A stretch of DNA of 6,278 bases. It comes from Gelria sp. (GTDB lineage: Bacteria > Bacillota > Syntrophomonadia > Syntrophomonadales > Syntrophomonadaceae). The position numbers and the translations under genes are program-made. Shown piece by piece: positions 1 to 4,548 of the stretch. The notes under the pieces are model-generated. The model saw nothing but the letters and a program-made list of their open reading frames with translations. It ran no database searches and was not told where the DNA came from. Within the stretch, counting starts at the first letter, position 1; every line of letters starts with the position of its first letter. The stretch covers positions 1 through 6,278 of the forward strand of contig DUMX01000333.1 in NCBI GenBank assembly GCA_012839665.1, written 5' to 3'.

Positions 1-1
1 G

Positions 2-226
2 GAAGCTATTTCCGCCACCACCGCCAATGCTAAGTTTGGCATGGCCGAGTTTGCTGAGGGTCAGGGTTTCAAATATACTCCTGATGATGTCGCTATTGCG
101 GTTGGACTTAAGAAAGGCAACACCGAGTTGGCCGAACAGATAAACGAGATTTTAGCGGGAATATCGCAGGAAGAAAGAATTGAATTAATGAATCAGGCCG
201 TCTTAAATCAGCCAGCCGCTCAATAA
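2..226 (+). CDS. Amino acid ABC transporter solute-binding protein, C-terminal fragment (cut by window edge)
   Basis: This is the last 74 codons of a gene that begins before the window; the frame is open from base 2 to the TAA at 224-226. The readable end matches the C-terminal lobe of family 3 (polar amino acid) periplasmic-type binding proteins: a strand reading DDVAIAVGLKKGN, then helices with ELAEQINEILAGIS. That pattern, ending in 'iNeiL', is typical of the last helices of these proteins. In a Gram-positive cell it would be a lipoprotein outside the membrane that delivers an amino acid to the permease encoded 33 bp downstream. The signal peptide and ligand-contact residues lie outside the window, so the substrate cannot be read. 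The first ATG in view (41) is internal, because the family similarity and open frame extend upstream of it. Family is fairly sure, with strong support from the permease and ATPase genes that follow. Confidence 0.85.
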   Translation, partial: EAISATTANAKFGMAEFAEGQGFKYTPDDVAIAVGLKKGNTELAEQINEILAGISQEERIELMNQAVLNQPAAQ

Positions 227-259
227 ACATAGCAGTATAAACAGGAGTGTATTTAATTT

Positions 260-1045
260 ATGGTGGTGGACGCAAACAGTAGTTTTTTTCAATGGGTAAT
301 TTATATTATCCAAAATTACTGGCCCCTCTTTTTAAGGGGGGCCGAGGTTACCCTCATAATTTCCTTAACGGGTACGATTATTGGCTTTACTATAGGTATT
401 TTAATTGGTATAATCCGCACCATTCCCATCGATAATAATACCCATATATTGAAAAGGGCAGTTTATAAGGTAGTTAATGTTTTATTACTCATTTATATAG
501 AGGTATTCCGGGGTACCCCCATGATTGTACAGGCCATGGTTGTTTTCTATGGGGTAGCCATGATCTGGGGTATTCATCTGACTACCTTTGTTGCCGGTAT
601 TTTTATAGTTTCTATAAATACCGGGGCTTACATGGCGGAGATTGTCCGCGGCGGTATTATTTCCATAGATAAAGGTCAGTTTGAAGCGGCTCATGCCATT
701 GGCATGACTCATGCTCAAACTATGGCCTATATCGTTTTGCCCCAGGCTATTCGCAATATTCTGCCGGCCTTAAGCAATGAATTTGTTATCAATATTAAAG
801 ATACTTCTGTGCTTAATGTTATCGGAGTTACAGAGCTTTTCTTCCAGTCCAAGTCGGCGGCTGGTAATAACTACCGCTATTTCGAGGTCTTTTTAATCAC
901 CTGTTTGGTATACCTGGTAATGACATTTACCGTTACCCGCATACTCAGGTATTTTGAGAAACGCCTGGAAGGTCCTGATGTCTATACTATTCATGGGTCG
1001 CAAACTGTTCCCGAGGCAGAAATTAAGATAGTAGGCAGGCAATAG
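260..1045 (+). CDS. Polar amino acid ABC transporter permease (HisM/GlnP type)
   Basis: This is a 261-residue inner-membrane permease of the polar amino acid uptake family, the usual length. Several hydrophobic segments are visible (roughly residues 11-20, 30-53, 67-82, 86-120, 210-228). The family motif EVFRGTPMIVQ is at 81-91. The cytoplasmic EAA loop, which docks on the ATPase, starts at residue 142 (EAAHAIGM) and runs through LPQAIRNILPALSNEF to about 175. It would form the transmembrane channel, as a homodimer if no partner permease exists; none is seen here. The start ATG at 260 follows an in-frame TAA at 254-256, so only ATG 260 or the next two GTG codons are possible. AGGAG at 243-247 is the likely ribosome site, with a rather long 12-nt spacing. 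Codons 21-28 form a strong potential mRNA hairpin. Substrate specificity cannot be assigned from the permease. Confidence 0.95.
   Translation: MVVDANSSFFQWVIYIIQNYWPLFLRGAEVTLIISLTGTIIGFTIGILIGIIRTIPIDNNTHILKRAVYKVVNVLLLIYIEVFRGTPMIVQAMVVFYGVAMIWGIHLTTFVAGIFIVSINTGAYMAEIVRGGIISIDKGQFEAAHAIGMTHAQTMAYIVLPQAIRNILPALSNEFVINIKDTSVLNVIGVTELFFQSKSAAGNNYRYFEVFLITCLVYLVMTFTVTRILRYFEKRLEGPDVYTIHGSQTVPEAEIKIVGRQ
321..355 (+). other. Strong potential mRNA hairpin inside the start of the permease gene
   Basis: Bases 321-330 (GGCCCCTCTT) pair with 334-343 (AAGGGGGGCC) across a TTT loop, giving ten pairs with one G-T wobble. A second small stem follows directly (GAGG 344-347 with CCTC 352-355). Both lie in coding sequence about 60 nt after the permease start. 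The structure could act on RNA stability or on the relative output of binding protein and permease, but this is only inference. It has no U-run of a terminator. Confidence 0.4.
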
Positions 1046-1049
1046 ATAA

Positions 1050-1083
1050 TTGAGAATTAAGAATTAAGAATGCTTCGCATTCT
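1050..1083 (+). repeat. Short AT-rich tandem repeat plus hairpin between permease and ATPase
   Basis: GAATTAA occurs twice in tandem (1054-1060, 1061-1067), followed by a partial third copy GAAT (1068-1071). This leads into a perfect hairpin: AGAATGC (1067-1073), loop TTC, GCATTCT (1077-1083). The remainder of the 120-bp spacer (1084-1147) is AT-rich, and I see no gene in it. Tracts of this AATTAAGAATTAAG kind are seen in intergenic repeats of several bacteria, from memory, so this may be one copy or relic of a dispersed element. The hairpin is followed by TCTATATTTT-like sequence rather than a clean T-run, so it would be a weak terminator at best. Confidence 0.5.
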
Positions 1084-1165
1084 CTATATTTTACTTTTCG
1101 TTTATTACAAATGTTATTAAGTTTGCAGGGTATTTTCCGTAAAGCATGGGAGGTAAGTTTAGTTT

Positions 1166-1903
1166 TTGGAAAAAATTATTGAAGTTTGTCATCTACAGAA
1201 ATTTTTCGGAGAAAACGAAGTTTTAAAAGACATTAACTTTTCGGTAAGCAAGGGAGAAGTTGTTTGTATAATTGGTTCCAGTGGTTCAGGAAAATCCACC
1301 CTTTTACGTTGCTTAAATCTCCTGGAGCAGCCGACCAGCGGGGAAATTTTATATCATGGCCAGAATATTTTGGAGCATGATATGAGTAACGCCGTCTACC
1401 GCGCCAAAATGGGCATGGTTTTTCAGCAGTTTAATCTGTTCAATAATTTAAGTGTGTTGGAAAACTGCACGGTCGGCCAGATTAAGGTATTGAAACGAAA
1501 CCTCCAGGAGGCGAAGAAAACGGCCATGGAATATCTGGAACTGGTGGGTATGTCCGGATTTATCGATGCCAGGCCCCATCAAATATCAGGTGGCCAGAAG
1601 CAGCGAGTGGCCATTGCCCGGGCCCTGTCAATGGAACCGGAGGCACTGCTATTTGATGAACCTACCAGCGCCTTGGACCCGGAGATGGTAGGTGAAGTGC
1701 TCAAGGTAATGAAGAGCCTGGCCGGGAGTGGACTTACCATGCTGGTGGTTACTCATGAAATGTCATTTGCCCGGGATGTAGCTCACCGGGTGGTGTTTAT
1801 GGACGGAGGCATCATTGCCGAAGAGGACACTCCTGATGTCATATTTAATAATCCGAAAAATGAAAGAACCCGCATTTTCCTGAAAAGGATACTTGACAAT
1901 TAA
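1166..1903 (+). CDS. Polar amino acid ABC transporter ATP-binding protein (GlnQ/HisP type)
   Basis: This is a 245-residue ABC ATPase, full length for the family. It has Walker A GSSGSGKST (37-45), Q-loop Gln 87 or 88 in MVFQQFNLF, signature SGGQKQRVAIARAL (141-153), Walker B LLFDEPTSALD (161-171) and the switch His 197 in TMLVVTHEM. The phrase FQQFNLFNNLSVLEN and the C-terminal end NPKNERTRIFLKRIL are characteristic of polar amino acid importers rather than other ABC classes. It powers uptake through the permease encoded just upstream. The start is a TTG at 1166: an in-frame TAG at 1160-1162 excludes anything earlier. GGGAGG at 1148-1153 is a strong ribosome site, though 12 nt away. Unlike the tight spacing usual in these operons, 120 bp with a repeat separate it from the permease. 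The precise amino acid carried is not determinable. Confidence 0.95.
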   Translation: MEKIIEVCHLQKFFGENEVLKDINFSVSKGEVVCIIGSSGSGKSTLLRCLNLLEQPTSGEILYHGQNILEHDMSNAVYRAKMGMVFQQFNLFNNLSVLENCTVGQIKVLKRNLQEAKKTAMEYLELVGMSGFIDARPHQISGGQKQRVAIARALSMEPEALLFDEPTSALDPEMVGEVLKVMKSLAGSGLTMLVVTHEMSFARDVAHRVVFMDGGIIAEEDTPDVIFNNPKNERTRIFLKRILDN

Positions 1904-1931
1904 CCGTAGGAACGTATCCGTAAAAGCAGCC

Positions 1932-2156
1932 CCACGATTTTGCCCCTATCTTTTCCGCTTTTCTTATGAGGCTCAGCTCATTCCTTAAGGCTCCACCGCA
2001 CATTTAGCCTATATAGTAAAAGATGAGGAACTGAACGACCTGGTTGCAGTTTTAATTATATTTATCCGGGCTATGCTTGATTGTCCGGATAATCCCACCT
2101 ATAATATTGTGATAAACACCGCAGTCAACCAGGGTCTGGGAGGTGAGTACATTTAG
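1932..2156 (+). pseudogene. Relic of a galactose-1-phosphate uridylyltransferase (GalT)-like gene
   Basis: One frame reads CPYLFRFSYEAQLIP (1941-1985), then a TAA stop (1986-1988), then GSTAHLAYIVKDEELNDL and on through RAMLDCPDNPTYNIVINTA to a TAG at 2154-2156. This follows the order seen in GalT proteins: an aromatic PY..R/W-P-aE.-.-LPK segment, an acidic 'dEEL.dLa..L' helix, then a P-x-YN strand before the 'htAP' turn. The stop falls exactly where GalT has the Lys of LPK. The upstream half, including the catalytic HPH region, and the downstream HWH-type segment are absent. It is therefore an interior piece, not a working enzyme. Its last 14 nt overlap the start of yqeG, so it may be an insertion or deletion scar. 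The assignment rests on recalled family patterns; a related HIT-superfamily nucleotidyltransferase is the alternative. The first bases (about 1904-1940) are too degraded to place. Confidence 0.6.
2077..2105 (+). promoter_or_regulatory. Predicted sigma-A promoter for the yqeG-aro cluster
   Basis: The -35 box TTGATT (2077-2082) and the -10 box TATAAT (2100-2105, perfect consensus) are separated by exactly 17 bp. Transcription would begin near 2112, about 30 nt before the yqeG start. It lies inside the GalT relic; the -10 box is the Tyr-Asn codon pair of its PTYN motif. No other comparably good promoter was noticed just upstream of yqeG. Confidence 0.5.
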
Positions 2157-2670
2157 TTTTCTTTACCCTCGAATATATGTCGACTCTATCCTTGATATAC
2201 CCCTGAAACAATTACAGAAATTAAATATAAATGCTTTTATTTTAGATTTAGATAATACAGTTACTGAATGGAACAGCAATGAAATTAAAGAAGAAGTAAG
2301 CCAATGGTTTACGATGATTAAGCAAGAAGGTTTCAAAGCCTGCATTCTATCTAATAATGGGGAACAGAGAGTGTTGGCGGTAGCACAAAGCCTGGATATA
2401 CCTTATGTATATCGGGCGCAAAAACCGCGCCGGGGAGGATATTACCGGGCTATGTCCATTATGGAGGCTGGTCCAGAAGAAACTGCGGTTATAGGTGACC
2501 AGATATTTACTGATATATGGGGTGGAAACCGTGCCGGATTATTTACTATACTGGTTAAACCAATAGCCCGGAGGGAGTTTATGGGAACCAAAATATCCCG
2601 GAGTATGGAGTTTTTTGTTTTACGCCGCCTGCGCCGGAAAATAAAAGCGGGAAAATTTCCCGAAATATGA
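2143..2670 (+). CDS. yqeG: YqeG family HAD-IIIA type phosphatase
   Basis: This is a 175-residue cytoplasmic protein of the haloacid dehalogenase superfamily, matching Bacillus YqeG in length and layout. Motif I is DLDNT (35-39, nucleophile Asp 35 and Asp 37), motif II is the Ser in LSNN (70-72), motif III is the Lys in AQKPRRGG (about 94), and motif IV is GDQIFTDIWGGNRAG (118-132, Asp 119 and Asp 124). All catalytic positions are kept, so a metal-dependent phosphatase is expected; the physiological substrate is not known to me. The GTG at 2143 is the only usual start codon after the in-frame TAA at 2113-2115. The best ribosome-site match, GGGAGG (2138-2143), overlaps that start, leaving only AGGGT (2131-2135) at usable spacing, so initiation may be inefficient or coupled to the overlapping relic frame. 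In Bacillus subtilis yqeG, yqeH and aroE-type genes are neighbours; here yqeH is missing. Confidence 0.92.
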   Translation: MSTFSFLYPRIYVDSILDIPLKQLQKLNINAFILDLDNTVTEWNSNEIKEEVSQWFTMIKQEGFKACILSNNGEQRVLAVAQSLDIPYVYRAQKPRRGGYYRAMSIMEAGPEETAVIGDQIFTDIWGGNRAGLFTILVKPIARREFMGTKISRSMEFFVLRRLRRKIKAGKFPEI

Positions 2671-2684
2671 GAAAATAGTACTTA

Positions 2685-2705
2685 GCGCATACGGTTTCTA
2701 TGCGC
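2685..2705 (+). other. Intercistronic hairpin between yqeG and aroE
   Basis: GCGCATA (2685-2691) and TATGCGC (2699-2705) form a perfect 7-bp stem with a 7-nt loop. It sits in the 59-bp gap, 9 nt before the aroE ribosome site (AAGGGA 2715-2720). No T-run follows, so it is not a typical Rho-independent terminator. A role in RNA stability or processing is possible but unproven. Confidence 0.5.
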
Positions 2706-2729
2706 CTGATTTATAAGGGACTGGTATAG

Positions 2730-3581
2730 ATGCGTATAAATACGGACACACAATACCTGGGTTTGTTCGGGAACCCGGTTGCCCATAGTTTATCCCCACT
2801 TTTGCATAATTATATCCTGCAGGAAATGGGCTATAACTATATTTATCTGCCTTTTGCTATTCCGAGAGAACGTCTAAAAGATGCGGTAAATGCTATTCGT
2901 GGTTTAAATTTTAGGGGAGTTAATGTAACTATACCGCATAAGGAAGCTGTAATCCCTTATCTGGACGATATTTCCCCTGCGGCTGCCGCTTGCGGGGCAG
3001 TTAATGTTATTAGCAATGAAAACGGCCGTCTGCGGGGTTATAACACTGATGGGGCGGGATTTATTGCATCCCTGCAGGAAGCAGAGGTCCCCCTGCAGGG
3101 ACGGGCATTATTTATTGGTGCCGGGGGAGCTGCCCGCTCATTGGCTGTTTCTTTGGCTGCAGAAGGGATATCACAATTAGACTTCATCGATATTAACCTG
3201 CCCCGGGCTGAGGCTCTGGCAGATTCCCTGGCGTTATCCCATATATCTGCTGCAGCTTACCTTATGAGTACGGAAAAATTTACCGAATTGGCCAGCCTGT
3301 GCAATATTATTATAAACTGTACTCCGGTAGGGATGTATCCTGCGATTGATGAGTCCCCGGTTGCTGCTCTGGATATGCTGCAGCCCGGGGCCGTAGTTTG
3401 CGATATTATTTATAACCCTTTGCATACTCGTTTCCTGGCTATGGGGCAAGCCCGGGGGTTAAAGACTATAAATGGCTTATCCATGTTCGTACACCAGGCC
3501 GCTTTAAGCCTGGAAATATGGCTGGGCATAAAACCACTACTGCAGCCGATGAAAGAGGTGCTGCGGCGTGAACTGGCATAA
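2730..3581 (+). CDS. aroE: Shikimate dehydrogenase
   Basis: This 283-residue cytoplasmic enzyme reduces 3-dehydroshikimate to shikimate, the fourth step of the shikimate pathway. The substrate domain shows GNPVAHSLSPLLHN (15-27, the two binding serines 20 and 22), NVTIPHK (65-71, catalytic Lys 71), Asn 92 and YNTDG (104-108, catalytic Asp 107). The cofactor domain has the Rossmann loop GAGGAAR (130-136), NCTPVGM (196-202) and, near the end, GLSMFVHQA with Gln 256. After the second Rossmann strand, where NADP enzymes usually read NRT, this protein reads DIN (154-156). That is an acidic end typical of NAD-preferring dehydrogenases, so the cofactor may be NADH. ATG 2730 has AAGGGA at 9-nt spacing. 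The gene's last 14 nt overlap the pseudopilin gene. Function is near certain from the intact catalytic residues and from aroC and aroK downstream; cofactor preference is inference. Confidence 0.95.
   Translation: MRINTDTQYLGLFGNPVAHSLSPLLHNYILQEMGYNYIYLPFAIPRERLKDAVNAIRGLNFRGVNVTIPHKEAVIPYLDDISPAAAACGAVNVISNENGRLRGYNTDGAGFIASLQEAEVPLQGRALFIGAGGAARSLAVSLAAEGISQLDFIDINLPRAEALADSLALSHISAAAYLMSTEKFTELASLCNIIINCTPVGMYPAIDESPVAALDMLQPGAVVCDIIYNPLHTRFLAMGQARGLKTINGLSMFVHQAALSLEIWLGIKPLLQPMKEVLRRELA
3554..3560 (+). promoter_or_regulatory. Ribosome binding site for the pseudopilin, inside aroE
   Basis: AGAGGTG lies 7 nt before the GTG at 3568 and within the last codons of aroE. It supports that GTG as a true start and implies coupled translation of the two overlapping genes. 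Confidence 0.65.
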
Positions 3582-4020
3582 ATCAGGAGTTACCCTGATC
3601 GAAATAATAATGGTTCTGGCTATTATAGTAATAATAGGAACTATCAGCCTGCCTCGTTTTGACCGGGTAATAGAGGATTATAAGCTTAAAACTGATGCCC
3701 GCCAGTTAGCCTGGGTTTTACGTTCTACCCGTCAGGAAGCTATTATTAGCGGACACAATCAGACAGTAATGTTTAAACCTAATTTAAACTGTTATATAAA
3801 AATTGGTAAGAAACAAACTACTTATACCTTAAGCCCCAACATAATATTTTCTGGGACGCCCACCTTTGAAAAATTTAGTGGTTACCCGATATGTGGTTTC
3901 ACCCCTTCGGGTGCAGTTACACCGCAGGCAGGTTATATAACCTTGAAAAATAAGTATGGAAAAAGTATTTCGGTAGTGGTAAACCCTTGTGCAGGACGGG
4001 TTAGGATTCAAGAACATTAG
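3568..4020 (+). CDS. Type IV pseudopilin, GspH/FimT-like (prepilin-type N-terminal cleavage/methylation)
   Basis: This is a 150-residue precursor with a class III prepilin signal. A 7-residue leader MNWHKSG carries a basic residue and ends in Gly; a prepilin peptidase would cut before VTLIE, leaving Glu at mature position 5. A hydrophobic helix follows (residues 8-28). The rest fits a GspH/FimT minor pilin: an alpha helix with DARQLAWVLRSTRQEAI (43-59) and a beta-rich end finishing in CAGRVRI (141-147), a hallmark ending. Three cysteines (75, 109, 141) are present in the globular part. It would be membrane-anchored, facing outward, and needs a peptidase and assembly ATPase not encoded here. 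The GTG start overlaps aroE by 14 nt and has its own ribosome site, so translation is probably coupled to aroE. As a lone minor pilin in an aro cluster it may belong to a pilus, DNA-uptake or secretion machine encoded elsewhere; its exact role is unknown. Confidence 0.9.
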   Translation: MNWHKSGVTLIEIIMVLAIIVIIGTISLPRFDRVIEDYKLKTDARQLAWVLRSTRQEAIISGHNQTVMFKPNLNCYIKIGKKQTTYTLSPNIIFSGTPTFEKFSGYPICGFTPSGAVTPQAGYITLKNKYGKSISVVVNPCAGRVRIQEH

Positions 4021-4029
4021 GGAGGGAGG
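4021..4029 (+). promoter_or_regulatory. Double Shine-Dalgarno site before the UPF0316 gene
   Basis: GGAGGGAGG, directly after the pseudopilin TAG, contains two overlapping GGAGG cores (4021-4025 and 4025-4029). The first lies 7 nt from the ATG at 4033, the second only 3 nt. This predicts strong initiation and fixes that start. Confidence 0.7.
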
Positions 4030-4032
4030 ACT

Positions 4033-4539
4033 ATGATATTTCAGCTGCTTTTTATATTTATGGCACGAATTATAGACGTTTCCCTGGGAACTATCCGTAT
4101 GATTCTGGTTATACGGGGAGATAAAATACCGGCTGCTATAATTGGTTTTTTCGAGATTTTGGTTTACACGGTGGCTTTGGGTATGGTAGTTGGAGCCCTG
4201 GATGACCCGGTTAAATTAATGGTCTTTTGTACCGGTTTTGCCCTGGGTATTCTGGTAGGAACCTGGATTGAGGAAAAACTGGCTCTGGGCTATCGTGGTA
4301 TCCAGGTTACTATCGACCATGATGAAGAATATATAGTAGAGGAACTGCGTGATGAAGGAGTGGCCGTAACCTGTTGGGAGGCCAGCGGTAAAGCAGGTCC
4401 CAAGCTGGTAATGAATATTTTTGCCAAACGGAGCCTGGCAGGAACAATTGCTGACGAAATAGCGGAAAAGGCGCCGGATGCCTTTATTGTTTTAATGGAG
4501 CCCAAATTTTTCCAGGGCGGATATATTAAAAAGAAATAG
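4033..4539 (+). CDS. UPF0316 family membrane protein with DUF2179 domain
   Basis: This 168-residue protein belongs to the uncharacterised UPF0316 group (relatives include Bacillus YebE, by recollection). The N-terminal half is hydrophobic, with about three membrane segments (near residues 1-17, 32-54 and 60-78). It carries the family-like stretch MARIIDVSLGTIRMILVIRG (10-29) and a LGYRGIQVTI link (about 84-94). The soluble C-terminal half (about 88-160) resembles a DUF2179 domain: a beta strand, then LRDEGVAVT, ALTIVMNIF-like strands and a final FIVLMEPKFFQGGYIKKK tail. DUF2179 domains also occur at the end of YitT-type membrane proteins; no biochemical function is known to me. It starts 12 nt after the pseudopilin gene and ends 9 nt before aroC, so it is very probably cotranscribed with the aro genes. 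That context alone does not show a role in aromatic synthesis. Confidence 0.85.
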   Translation: MIFQLLFIFMARIIDVSLGTIRMILVIRGDKIPAAIIGFFEILVYTVALGMVVGALDDPVKLMVFCTGFALGILVGTWIEEKLALGYRGIQVTIDHDEEYIVEELRDEGVAVTCWEASGKAGPKLVMNIFAKRSLAGTIADEIAEKAPDAFIVLMEPKFFQGGYIKKK

Positions 4540-4548
4540 GGTGAGGTA

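Noticed and set aside
510..519. Perfect 10-bp palindrome GGGGTACCCC in the permease gene
   Set aside because: It encodes part of the conserved FRGTP motif, so coding constraint explains it; no spacing or second copy suggests an operator.
485..718. Open frame on the - strand inside the permease gene, and similar ones at 2163-2345, 3234-3449, 3829-4017, 4290-4505 and 5603-5845
   Set aside because: Each lies wholly or mostly within a well-supported + strand gene; the translations show no recognisable domain.
1090..1117. Possible promoter for the ATPase gene (TTTACT and TGTTAT, 16-bp spacing)
   Set aside because: Both boxes match only 4 of 6 consensus bases in AT-rich DNA, which is expected by chance.
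2648..2662. Inverted repeat CGGGAAA/TTTCCCG at the end of yqeG as a terminator
   Set aside because: The arms leave almost no loop, it lies in coding sequence, and no T-run follows.
2700..2729. Nine-codon leader frame MRLIYKGLV ending just before the aroE ATG
   Set aside because: No ribosome site precedes it, its start lies in a hairpin arm, and it has no aromatic-residue run that would suggest attenuation.
3494..3513. Inverted repeat CCAGGC/GCCTGG near the end of aroE
   Set aside because: Short, inside conserved coding sequence (HQAALSLE), with no link to a transcript end.
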